DNA from: Candidatus Flexicrinis affinis
GTDB taxonomy: Bacteria; Chloroflexota; Anaerolineae; Aggregatilineales; Phototrophicaceae
Direction of reading: 5' to 3'
DNA: 64,000 bases
NCBI GenBank assembly: GCA_016716525.1
Contig: JADJWE010000006.1
Span: 62,001 to 126,000 of the forward strand
The translations under genes and the position numbers were made by a program. The notes beneath the pieces are model-generated. The model saw only the letters and a list, made by a program, of their open reading frames with translations. It ran no database searches and was not told the origin of the DNA. This document shows, in pieces, positions 52,010 through 60,948 of this stretch (position 1 is its first letter; every line of letters starts with the position of its first letter).

Positions 52010-54271
52010 TTAGCCTCCCCACCCTTTACTGAAGGTCGCGCCGGTGCTCTGTTTTTCTTCCTCGCTGGCCGCCGGCACGCGCCACAAGAAGCGGACGATG
52101 GCATCCGCGGCGATGAACATGATGATCAGGGCCTGAATGATCCGCACGAGGTCGTTGGAGATGTCGGTACGAATCTGAATCACGCCTTGGGCCGACACCA
52201 AGCTGCCCCACAACAAGCCGGCATAGATCATGTTGCGCGGGTTCGAGCGCGCCAACAGCGCAACCGCGATGGCGTCGAAACCGAGGCCGGCGAAGAACGC
52301 GGGCTTCATATTGAACTGCACGCTCGAAATCTCGATCGCGCCTGCCAAACCGGCCAACCCGCCGCTGAGCATCATCGCCAGCACGATGTTCCACTTGACG
52401 TTCATGCCGGCGTACTTGGCCGCGTCCGGGTTGGTGCCGACCGTCCGCAGTTCGAAGCCGGTGGTCGTCTTGACCAACAGCCAGTCGATGACGATGACCG
52501 CGAGGATCATCACGCCGATGCCGAGATGCAGCGAGTCGCGCACGGTGATCCACTGCAAGAATAGGCCAGCAACGAGGATCAGCAAGGCGCGCAAGGCGGG
52601 CCGGATCGCCAGCGCAAGGTTGCGTTGGATGGCCTCGCGGTGGCGGTAGACTTGCAGCGCGAAGAAGATGACGGCGACAGCGACGAACCACCACGACGCG
52701 ATATCGTCCAAGCGCGGCAGGATGGAGTTGGGGTGTACGTTCGGCGTCGATGGGTTGGTCGCGCCCGGGTCGCGCATGATGTACGGATCGCTGCTGTTGA
52801 TCAGCCAGTCGGTCAGGCGCAGCGCGATGTAGTTCATCATGATCGTGTTGATGACTTCATGCGCGCCCGCGAAGGCTTTTAAGAGGCCGGGTATCGAGCC
52901 CCATAACGCGCCGCCGAGGATGCCTGCGGCGAGCACGGCGATCATGCGCGTGAAGCCGGGCAGGAAGTCGAACACCGGCGAATAGCCGACAAAGACCGCC
53001 ACCAACCCGCCGAGGTAAAGCTGACCTTCCGCGCCGATGTTGAACAATCCGGCCTTGAAGCCGAGCGCCACGGCCAAACCGGCGATGATGAAGGGGATCG
53101 CGCGGACAATCGTGCGTTCGAGTTGATACGGGAAGAACAGGAACGCGCTGCCGCCCACCCGCAGGTACACCGTGTCGGGCTTATCGTCCTCGGTTTCCGG
53201 CGTGTTCTGCGTCGACCAGATAATGCCCGCCGATTCGGTGTGGCCCTCATGCACCAGCAGCGGTTGGTTGCCGGGGCGATAGACCACCGTGTTAGCCGCC
53301 AAGTACGGCTCGAGTTCGGTGGTCAGCGCCGTGTAGACGTCGGGATTGGTCAGGATGCCGCGTTCGTACATGGCGTTCACGAGCGAAAGCTGCCGTGACA
53401 GTTCATTTTCGTCCACGATGCCGCTGGCGAGCAGGCGGTCGTCAATGCCGCGCAGATCGTTGACGTAGTCCGACCCGGTGCGCGATCCCTCCGCCAGTTC
53501 GCTGATGGCCGCGATGGAATCGGCCTCGTCGCCCATCGGGTCGATGCCGAGCTGATCCAGTACGTCCAGTTGCTCCAACATGCGGCTGATCGTGACGGCG
53601 CTGCCGCGCTGGTTGGTGATGCTCAGGTAGGCCAATAGATCGCCCATGCTGTAGTCGGCGGCGACCGGGACCTGCTCGACAATCGCGGCGACATCCTCAT
53701 CCGTGAGCGTGTCGAGCACGCCGTAGCTGCGGAAGATCGACGCGGCGCCGCTGCTGCCCAGCGCGACCAACCCGTCGGTGAGGGGCTGCATCGCGCGCAG
53801 GGTATCCGGGCCAACCTCTTGAATGCCCTCGATGCGCTGGCCAAGCGCATCAAGCGCGGCGGCGTCGAGGTTGTCGGCATAGGCATCGATCACTGCAGCG
53901 AAACGCGCAACGGTCTCTGCCCCCAGTTCGGAAAGGCGTGTCACGCTGCGGGCCAATAGGCGCAGGTCGCGATTGGTGAGCGAATCGTTCTCGGTGAACG
54001 TCGTCACTGAAGCGACGTCGGCCGCCGTGACGAGGTTGTTCACGGCGACACCGGTTGCGCCTTCGATGAACGCCGCGTAGGCGGTCAGCGCGATGTTGAG
54101 GCCGCGCCCGATATCGCCGCGCCCGCCGGTAATCATCATGAACGGAATCGTCAGAATCATGGCCGAGAGCACGGCCAGAACCGGCACGAAACGCGGCGAA
54201 ATTCGCCGCCAGGAATATCCGATTGAACTCAGGGCCGACCCACCGGGGCGCTGCATCGTACCTTCCGCCAT
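52010..54271 (-). CDS. BmpA-type ABC transporter permease with large extracytoplasmic insert
   Basis: 753 aa against about 350 for typical family members. The first helix (about 28-50) is followed by roughly 320 residues without membrane segments (FTENDSLTNRDLRLLARSVT, ALGQRIEGIQEVGPDTLRAM, MSTQNT-type end near 370), then the conserved permease core (GFKAGLFNIGAEGQLYLGG, GSIPGLLKAFAGAHEVINTI, GFDAIAVALLARSNPRNMIY). A second, shorter loop lies at about 510-560. The insert is probably outside the membrane. Confidence 0.88.
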   Translation of the reverse strand: MAEGTMQRPGGSALSSIGYSWRRISPRFVPVLAVLSAMILTIPFMMITGGRGDIGRGLNIALTAYAAFIEGATGVAVNNLVTAADVASVTTFTENDSLTNRDLRLLARSVTRLSELGAETVARFAAVIDAYADNLDAAALDALGQRIEGIQEVGPDTLRAMQPLTDGLVALGSSGAASIFRSYGVLDTLTDEDVAAIVEQVPVAADYSMGDLLAYLSITNQRGSAVTISRMLEQLDVLDQLGIDPMGDEADSIAAISELAEGSRTGSDYVNDLRGIDDRLLASGIVDENELSRQLSLVNAMYERGILTNPDVYTALTTELEPYLAANTVVYRPGNQPLLVHEGHTESAGIIWSTQNTPETEDDKPDTVYLRVGGSAFLFFPYQLERTIVRAIPFIIAGLAVALGFKAGLFNIGAEGQLYLGGLVAVFVGYSPVFDFLPGFTRMIAVLAAGILGGALWGSIPGLLKAFAGAHEVINTIMMNYIALRLTDWLINSSDPYIMRDPGATNPSTPNVHPNSILPRLDDIASWWFVAVAVIFFALQVYRHREAIQRNLALAIRPALRALLILVAGLFLQWITVRDSLHLGIGVMILAVIVIDWLLVKTTTGFELRTVGTNPDAAKYAGMNVKWNIVLAMMLSGGLAGLAGAIEISSVQFNMKPAFFAGLGFDAIAVALLARSNPRNMIYAGLLWGSLVSAQGVIQIRTDISNDLVRIIQALIIMFIAADAIVRFLWRVPAASEEEKQSTGATFSKGWGG

Positions 54272-54273
54272 GG

Positions 54274-55821
54274 CTAGGCCGTCCCTTCCGGTTTGAGTTC
54301 GGCTTCACTGTGGACGCCGGCCATCAGCAAGCCGATCGACTCGCGCGTGGCGGTTGCCGCGTCCACGATGTCGATAATCTGTCCAGCGTACATGACCGCG
54401 ATACGATCGCTGAGCGACATAATCTCGTCCAATTCGGTGCTGACCAGCAGCACGGCGACGCCCTCGTCGCGCATGCGCACAATTTGCTTATGGATGAATT
54501 CGATCGAGCCGACGTCGAGACCGCGCGTAGGCTGGGCGGCGACGAGCAGCTTGCTGTCGCGGCTCAGTTCGCGCGCGATGATCACCTTTTGCTGGTTGCC
54601 ACCGGAAAGCGACCCGATGTTGGTGTCGATGCCGGGCGTGCGGACATCGTACTGCTTCACGAGCTTGTCGGCGTGTTCGGCGATCACCCGTTCGTTGCTC
54701 AGGATGCCGATCGAGAAGGGCGCCTGATAGTACTGCTGCAAGCGCATGTTGTCCTTGATTGGGAAGGGCATCACCATGCCGTTCTTCTGGCGATCTTCCG
54801 GCACATGCGCAACGCCCGCCTCGGTCACTTTGCGCGGGGGCGCATGCGTGACTTCCTTTCCCGCGATGCCGATATGCCCTCCCAGCACCGGGCGCAGCCC
54901 CGTCAGCGCCTCGACCAATTCGGTCTGGCCGTTGCCCTGCACGCCGGCCACGCCCACGATCTCGCCTGAACGTACCATCAGCGAGACATCACGCACGGCG
55001 GGTAGTTTGCGGTCGTCGAGTACGTTGAGGTGGCTGATCTCCAGCACGGTATCGCCCGGCGCCGCTGGCGCCTTGTCGACGCGCAGCAGCACCTCGCGGC
55101 CCACCATCATCGACGCCAGCGACTCTTGCGTGGATTGTTTCGGGTCGGCCTCGCCGGCCACCTTGCCCAAGCGCAGCACCATGATGCGGTCGCAGATGCG
55201 CAGCACTTCCTTCAGCTTGTGGGTGATAAAGATAATGCTGACCCCGCGCGACTTGAGCGTCTCCATAATGGAGAACAAGCCCTCGGTCTCCTGCGGGGTG
55301 AGCACGGCGCTTGGCTCGTCGAGGATCAGGATTTCGGCCTTGCGATACAGCGCCTTGATGATCTCGACGCGCTGCTGCACGCCCACCGACAGGTCTTGCA
55401 CCATCGCGTCAGGGTCGACGTGCAGGCCGTACTGCTCGGCGATCTCAATGATCCGCGCGCGGGCAGAACGGCGGTCGAGGAACGGACCGCGCACGCTTTC
55501 GTTGCCCAGCATCACGTTTTCGGTCACGGTCAGCACCGGCACCAACTGGAAGTGCTGGTGAACCATGCCGATTCCGGCGCGGATGGCGTCGTTCGGGTCC
55601 TTAATGCGAATCGGCTGGCCTTTGACGAGGATTTCACCCTCGTCCGGCGCATACAGGCCGTAGATCATGTTCATCAGCGTGGACTTGCCTGCGCCGTTCT
55701 CGCCCAGCAGCCCCAATACTTCGCCGCGATGGACCTTTAGGCTGATGTGGTCGTTGGCGAGCACGCCGGGAAAGCGTTTCGTCAGCCCGCGGACTTCCAG
55801 CACCACGTCTGGAGTACTCAT
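54274..55821 (-). CDS. BmpA-type ABC transporter ATP-binding protein, two ATPase domains
   Basis: 515 aa from ATG 55821 (55836 is also open). Domain 1: Walker A GENGAGKST, Walker B LILDEPSAVLTP, H-loop FITHKLKE. Domain 2: GVQGNGQTE in place of a true Walker A, signature LSGGNQQK, and RGLDVGSIEF. This layout is typical of MglA/YufO-type proteins with one active and one degenerate site. Starts the importer operon; no binding protein follows or precedes it. Confidence 0.93.
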   Translation of the reverse strand: MSTPDVVLEVRGLTKRFPGVLANDHISLKVHRGEVLGLLGENGAGKSTLMNMIYGLYAPDEGEILVKGQPIRIKDPNDAIRAGIGMVHQHFQLVPVLTVTENVMLGNESVRGPFLDRRSARARIIEIAEQYGLHVDPDAMVQDLSVGVQQRVEIIKALYRKAEILILDEPSAVLTPQETEGLFSIMETLKSRGVSIIFITHKLKEVLRICDRIMVLRLGKVAGEADPKQSTQESLASMMVGREVLLRVDKAPAAPGDTVLEISHLNVLDDRKLPAVRDVSLMVRSGEIVGVAGVQGNGQTELVEALTGLRPVLGGHIGIAGKEVTHAPPRKVTEAGVAHVPEDRQKNGMVMPFPIKDNMRLQQYYQAPFSIGILSNERVIAEHADKLVKQYDVRTPGIDTNIGSLSGGNQQKVIIARELSRDSKLLVAAQPTRGLDVGSIEFIHKQIVRMRDEGVAVLLVSTELDEIMSLSDRIAVMYAGQIIDIVDAATATRESIGLLMAGVHSEAELKPEGTA

Positions 55822-55896
55822 AAGTAGGGATCCCAATTGGCCGTGTTCGACGCGGGATTATAGCGAACGTCTGCCGCTTGTCACTAAGACCGGAGG

Positions 55897-57087
55897 CTAC
55901 GCTAAGCGGCCTAGAATCCGTTCGGCGCGCTTGTCCCACGTGTGATGCGCGAACACGTCGCGGTGCGCGTTGTCGGCAAGGCGCGTGCGCAGCGTCGCAT
56001 CGGTCATCACGTGGATGAGCGCGGCGCTCAATGCCGATGCCGACTCAGGCTCGAACAGCAGAGCATTGCGCCCATCGGTGAGCACATCCGCCCAGGACGG
56101 CAGGTCGGAGGCGATTAGCGGACGGCGCGACGCCATGTACTCGAACAGCTTGAGCGGGGACGTGTAGTACACGAAATGCGACTGCTTGGGCAGCGGCAGC
56201 ACGCATGCGTCGAAGGCCGAGATCCAGCGCGGCACGTCGTCCGGCGACACCTGACCGGCGTACAGGAACCGCGCCGGGTCGAGGCCCGCCTGTGCCCACG
56301 CCTGCCGGTACTGCTCGGCCACATCGTCCGGCCCACCGACCAGCCCCAACGCCGCGCGCGCACGCAGGTCGGGCGGAAGCAGGCCAATGGCCGCGATGAT
56401 CAGGTCGACGCCTTTGCTCATGCCGTAGGTCGTCAGGCGGCCCATGTAGCCGACGACGAACGGCTCGCGCGGCCACTTGGTGGCGGCGCGCGCGTCATCG
56501 CGGCTGGGGAGCGATTCAAACCGTGTACGGCGAATCCCGTCATGCGCGACGAGGACGTTCGCGGCCGGTTCGAGCGCGTGCAGATCGTCGCGCAGCGGCG
56601 GGGTGATCGCCACGGTGAGGAACGCGCGTTTGAGCGTCTGGCGCTGGATCCAGCGGCCGCGCCCGGAGGTCTTGAGGCTGTGCGCCTCCCAAACCATTTT
56701 GGCGCGCGGATACAGCAGGCTGACGAGCCACAGCGTTAGCGGGTCGCGCCCGTAGATCACGTCGGGCCGGGCAAACCGCGCACCAATCGCCGCCGCGATG
56801 CCGAACGTGGCGAGCATGATGTTGAACGCGAAGGCGACAAACGGCGCAGGCAGGCGCGAATCGGCCCACGGATGCAGATTCAGGCAGGGCACCTTGCGCA
56901 CTTTGAACGCCTTCGGGACGCCGTAGAATGTGTACAGCGCGTCTTTTCCGGCGGGCGATCCGTGCCGCGCATACCAGAGCCGCACGTCATGCCCGGCGGC
57001 GGCGAACGCCTCGCAGTTCTGTGTGATCTGTACGCCGTGTGCCATCGGATTAGGCAGGCGCGCGCCGGTCAAGTAGATCAATCGCAT
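55897..57087 (-). CDS. GT4-family glycosyltransferase
   Basis: 396 aa GT-B protein. N-terminal YLTGARLPNPMAHGVQI acceptor side; C-terminal donor side with VGYMGRLTTYGMSKGVDLIIAAI, LGLVGGPDDVAEQY and LKLFEYMASRRPLIASDLP, the E of which holds the sugar nucleotide. It likely builds a surface glycan. Three nt after the FkbM methyltransferase gene. Confidence 0.9.
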   Translation of the reverse strand: MRLIYLTGARLPNPMAHGVQITQNCEAFAAAGHDVRLWYARHGSPAGKDALYTFYGVPKAFKVRKVPCLNLHPWADSRLPAPFVAFAFNIMLATFGIAAAIGARFARPDVIYGRDPLTLWLVSLLYPRAKMVWEAHSLKTSGRGRWIQRQTLKRAFLTVAITPPLRDDLHALEPAANVLVAHDGIRRTRFESLPSRDDARAATKWPREPFVVGYMGRLTTYGMSKGVDLIIAAIGLLPPDLRARAALGLVGGPDDVAEQYRQAWAQAGLDPARFLYAGQVSPDDVPRWISAFDACVLPLPKQSHFVYYTSPLKLFEYMASRRPLIASDLPSWADVLTDGRNALLFEPESASALSAALIHVMTDATLRTRLADNAHRDVFAHHTWDKRAERILGRLA

Positions 57088-57090
57088 CCG

Positions 57091-57978
57091 TCATGCCCCC
57101 CGACGCGCGAGCAGCTCGTAGCGATTACGATGCGCAGGCGGAAGATCTTCGACACGGCGGATCGCAACCGGCGCGGGCCGGATCAGTGTGCGATGGCGCC
57201 ACAACGGAATGTATGCGAACGTGTACCCCGGCAGCGCCTCGCGCAGGTCGTCCAGCGTGAAGCCAGCGCGCCGCCACAACCGTTCGACGTACTCCAGCAC
57301 GATCGCTGGCCGCGACCGGGCGATCGTCTCTGCTGCGCCGCGCAGCGCGGCCACGTCGAATCCCTCGACGTCGCACTTGATCGTGTCGACATGCGGGTGG
57401 CTGCGCGCCGCCATCAGCGCGTCGAGCGTCGTCACCTCGACATCGACCGACAGCCAATCGTCTTCGCCCGCGTGGGTTGCCAATCTGCCTTTCGACCATT
57501 CGGCTCGGTCGGGCGGGTAGTAGAACGGCAGCGTACCGGGCTGATCGGACACGCCAACCGGAATGACTTCGATGTTGGCATAATGCGGCGACGACGCGAC
57601 GTTCTGCCGCAGGCGCTCGACGACATAGGGATTGGCTTCGACGGCGAATACGCGCCCGCGTTCCCCAACATGTAGGCTGAGCGCGGTCGTGTGGACGCCG
57701 AGATTCGCGCCGAGGTCGACTACCGTCCCGCCCGCCGGCGTGACCTGCTTGAGCACGCTCAGCACATGCGGCTCGTAGCGGCCCTCCACATACAGCTCTC
57801 GTTCGCGCGGGTTAGCGAGGTTTACGACGAGCCTACCCTGCCCCTGCCAGCGCATGAGGCGGTCGGCGTACGGCGGCGGGGGCAGCAGGCGTGCAGCAAG
57901 CGAGTGCCACCGCACAAACGGCACCGCGCGATTCATCGCACATACCGCGTCGAACATCATCGTCCCTAGATACGACAT
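57091..57978 (-). CDS. FkbM-family methyltransferase
   Basis: 295 aa from the ATG at 57978 (58011 is an alternative; starts further upstream run into the divergent gene). GGTVVDLGANLGVHTTALS is the SAM-binding motif I (about 100), EANPYVVERLRQNVAS motif II, and DTIKCDVEGFDVAALRGA the FkbM acidic block. Often methylates sugars in surface glycans. Its stop is 3 nt before the GT4 gene. Confidence 0.9.
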   Translation of the reverse strand: MSYLGTMMFDAVCAMNRAVPFVRWHSLAARLLPPPPYADRLMRWQGQGRLVVNLANPRERELYVEGRYEPHVLSVLKQVTPAGGTVVDLGANLGVHTTALSLHVGERGRVFAVEANPYVVERLRQNVASSPHYANIEVIPVGVSDQPGTLPFYYPPDRAEWSKGRLATHAGEDDWLSVDVEVTTLDALMAARSHPHVDTIKCDVEGFDVAALRGAAETIARSRPAIVLEYVERLWRRAGFTLDDLREALPGYTFAYIPLWRHRTLIRPAPVAIRRVEDLPPAHRNRYELLARRGA

Positions 57979-58126
57979 TTCCGTCTCGTTTGCAGATACC
58001 CTGCGAAGCATACCCGTACGCCGGGAGGAGTGCCAGTGCCGCCGTGACAAAAGATACATGCAACGCTCAGCGACGCGCGCGCGTACCTTATGATAGACTC
58101 GCCCCCGAGAACCAGAGGACGATGCA

Positions 58127-59998
58127 ATGATGATTCGGAGACGCTCGCGGCGCAGGCAGCAGGCCAAGGACGCGAACACCGACAAGAACGGTCAGCCAGT
58201 CGAGGAAATGGAAGACGACCTGCGCGGCGTGCCGATGCAGTGGCGGCGCATGCTGGCGTATTTGCGACCGTACTGGCGCCGGCTGATCGTGGCCTTGATC
58301 GCGCTGCTGTTCAGCGCCGGGATCAGCTTGATCTTCCCGGCCGTTATCGGGCAGGTCATCGACACGGTCTTCGTCAACCGCGATCTGGCGCAGCTCAACA
58401 CGATCACGCTGGCGCTTTTGGGCGTGTTCCTTTTCCGCGCGTTCACCACCATGATCGAGTCCTACAACGTGAACTACATCGGTGAACGGATCGTCGCCGA
58501 CCTGCGCATGCAGGTGTTCCGCCATATCAGCGGGCTGTCGCTGGGCTTCTTCGTCCAACGGCGGGTGGGCGAGATCGTCTCGCGCATCAGCAGCGACGTC
58601 ACGATGATGCGCTCGGTGCTCACCAACAACGTTAACACGCTGCTGCAGCAGCTGCTGATCCTGACCGGCTCGCTGGTGCTGATGATCGTGCTCAACTGGC
58701 GGCTAACAGCGTTCATCGTCGTGCTGCTGCCGGTCATCATGGCGGCAGGATTCGGCTTCGGCCGCGTGATCGGCCGCATTTCAACCCGGGTGCAGGACGA
58801 ACTGGCCGGCACGACCGTGATCGCCGAAGAAGTGCTGCAGAACGTCAAAGAGGTCAAGAGTTTCGCCCGCGAACCGTATGAAGTTCAGCGCTACGAGAAC
58901 GCGATGGTGCGGGTCGTGCGCTTGGCAATTCGGGTGGCGCGCTACAACGCCGCCTTCGGCGCGCTGATGGCCTTCCTTGCCTTCGGTTCGCTGGCCGGAT
59001 TCCTGTGGTTCGGGGGGCGCGAGGTGATCGAGAATCGCCTCACCAGCGGCGAACTGGTGACGTTCCTCGTGTACGGGCTGTCGGTCGGTCAGAGCTTCGG
59101 CACGCTGGCGTGGCTTTACGCCGAGTTTCGGCGCGCGCTGGGGGCGACCAAGCGGGTGTTTCAGATCCTTGACGAGCATCCGACGGTGCAGGACGCTCCA
59201 GACGCAACGCCAATCGCGCAGGCCGAGGGACGCATCACGTTGGACGGTGTCGGTTTCAGCTATGACGGCCGGACGGATGTGCTGACCGACATCAACCTCG
59301 ACATCGCGCCGGGTGAGATCGTCGCGCTGGTCGGGCCAAGCGGTGCCGGCAAGTCGACCACATTCAACCTCATTCCGCGCTTCTACGACCCGACCTTCGG
59401 TGCAATCAGGCTCGACGGGCGCGACTTGCGCACGATCACGCAGGCCAGCCTTCGCGCGCAGATCGGCATTGTGCCGCAAGAGACACTTCTGTTCGGCGGG
59501 ACGATCCGCGAGAACATCCAGTACGGCCGGCTTGACGCGACCGAGGACGAGCTGATCGAGGCAGCCAAAGCGGCCAACGCACACGACTTCATCACCGAAC
59601 TGCCGGACGGCTACGACACGATCGTCGGCGAGCGCGGCGTGCGCCTGTCTGGCGGTCAACGCCAGCGCGTCGCGATTGCGCGTGCCATCCTGAAAGACCC
59701 GCGCATCCTGCTGCTCGATGAGGCCACCAGCAGCCTCGACAGCGAAAGCGAGCATCTCGTGCAGGAGGCGCTGGCGCGGCTCATGACGAACCGAACGACG
59801 CTCATCATCGCCCACCGGCTGAGCACAGTGCGCATCGCCGACCGGATCGCCGTGCTCGAAAAAGGCCGGTTGACGGAGATCGGCAGCCACGACGAGTTGA
59901 TGGCAGCCGACGGGTTGTACGCGCACCTGTATATGATGCAGTTCCGCGAAGCCGAAGCGGCCGACGGCCTACTTGCCAGCGATCCAGCGAGCGATTGA
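58127..59998 (+). CDS. ABC exporter, fused permease-ATPase (MsbA-like)
   Basis: 623 aa. Six membrane segments in the first about 340 residues (ALIALLFSAGISLIFPAVIGQ, VRHISGLSLGFF), then an ATPase: VGPSGAGKST, Q-loop PQETLLFGGT, LSGGQRQR, LLLDEATSSLD, and IIAHRLSTVR. An Arg-rich N-terminus precedes the first helix. A weak TATGAT -10 lies at 58089 and AGAGGA serves as ribosome site. Probable lipid or drug exporter. Confidence 0.94.
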   Translation: MMIRRRSRRRQQAKDANTDKNGQPVEEMEDDLRGVPMQWRRMLAYLRPYWRRLIVALIALLFSAGISLIFPAVIGQVIDTVFVNRDLAQLNTITLALLGVFLFRAFTTMIESYNVNYIGERIVADLRMQVFRHISGLSLGFFVQRRVGEIVSRISSDVTMMRSVLTNNVNTLLQQLLILTGSLVLMIVLNWRLTAFIVVLLPVIMAAGFGFGRVIGRISTRVQDELAGTTVIAEEVLQNVKEVKSFAREPYEVQRYENAMVRVVRLAIRVARYNAAFGALMAFLAFGSLAGFLWFGGREVIENRLTSGELVTFLVYGLSVGQSFGTLAWLYAEFRRALGATKRVFQILDEHPTVQDAPDATPIAQAEGRITLDGVGFSYDGRTDVLTDINLDIAPGEIVALVGPSGAGKSTTFNLIPRFYDPTFGAIRLDGRDLRTITQASLRAQIGIVPQETLLFGGTIRENIQYGRLDATEDELIEAAKAANAHDFITELPDGYDTIVGERGVRLSGGQRQRVAIARAILKDPRILLLDEATSSLDSESEHLVQEALARLMTNRTTLIIAHRLSTVRIADRIAVLEKGRLTEIGSHDELMAADGLYAHLYMMQFREAEAADGLLASDPASD

Positions 59999-60051
59999 CG
60001 GCTGTCTGTATCCTTTGTCATCGATTTTCGCTGAAGCGGGTAACGAACCGC

Positions 60052-60807
60052 TCAGTCGCCGACTTTGCGAGCGACATAGTAGCCATAGCTGACGGACGCC
60101 CGGTAATGCTCGTAGAGCGCGATTTCTACCTCCTCAGCCGCCGCGATGGCCTTTGCGGCATCGGAGTGGTTGTGCGATTCAAGAAATCCGCCAAGCCTGA
60201 GCTGGATGGGCCTGTAGTAATTGTCGAGCCAGCAGTATTCGGGAAGCGCAAAATAGCCGACCGGCGAATAGCCGTGCCGCTCCAATAGCGCCAGCTTGGC
60301 CGCGGCGGTATCTACCTCGGGGTACTCCGCATCCCAATGTGCCTGAAGCTCGGCGGGTCGATCATGCGTCAGCCATGTGAGTTCCGAGACGGCCAGTATC
60401 CCGCCCGGCTTTAGGAAGCGCCTCCACGCGGCAATCCCGGGTTCGAAGCCCATGTTGTAGATCGCGCCTTCCGACCAGATGGCGTCCAGTTCCCCTTGCT
60501 CGAACGGGAGCGCATCCATCGACTGCGCGAGCGTCGTGATCCGATCCGCGACGCCGGCCTTGGCGGCAGCACCCTCCAGCACCGCAAGGAACTCCGGCAA
60601 GAAGTCGACGGCGGTGACGTGTGCGTCCAGTTCATCGGCCAGCACCAGCGTGGATGCGCCGGTGCCGCAGCCGATATCGGCGACCTTGAGATTTCGCCGC
60701 CCCTTGAGTCCGGAGAGCGTGACGGCCAGACGCGTCTCGCCGTCGCCGCCGGGGCCTTGACGCTTACCGTCGATGTGGAGGTCGATAAGCAGTTGCAGGC
60801 TGTCCAT
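60052..60807 (-). CDS. SAM-dependent methyltransferase (class I)
   Basis: 251 aa. Motif I VADIGCGTGASTLVLAD near 45, VTAVDFLPEFLAVLEG motif II, LDAIWSEGAIYNMGFEPG motif IV, and LKPGGILAVSELTWL motif V. Cytoplasmic small-molecule methyltransferase of unknown substrate. Starts divergently from nothing; a dispersed GC-rich hairpin separates it from the hydrolase gene. Confidence 0.88.
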   Translation of the reverse strand: MDSLQLLIDLHIDGKRQGPGGDGETRLAVTLSGLKGRRNLKVADIGCGTGASTLVLADELDAHVTAVDFLPEFLAVLEGAAAKAGVADRITTLAQSMDALPFEQGELDAIWSEGAIYNMGFEPGIAAWRRFLKPGGILAVSELTWLTHDRPAELQAHWDAEYPEVDTAAAKLALLERHGYSPVGYFALPEYCWLDNYYRPIQLRLGGFLESHNHSDAAKAIAAAEEVEIALYEHYRASVSYGYYVARKVGD

Positions 60808-60914
60808 TACGGGTGATCCTCCTACGCTCCGCTGTACTGTTTACTCGCCGGGAGCCGTGGCTCGGTGTGGTTTGCCGCACGCGCGAGCAAGACGCATGTC
60901 CGGCGAAATCGATT

Positions 60915-60944
60915 CCCCTCCCTGAGGGAGAGGGGCTGGGGGTG
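60915..60944. repeat. GC-rich hairpin element of the CCCTCCCTGAGGGAG type
   Basis: CCCCTC..GAGGGG stem (60915-60935) followed by CTGGGGGTGAGGG, a common dispersed intergenic sequence in many genomes. It lies between two minus-strand genes just after the hydrolase stop and may act as a terminator. Confidence 0.5.
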
Positions 60945-60948
60945 AGGG

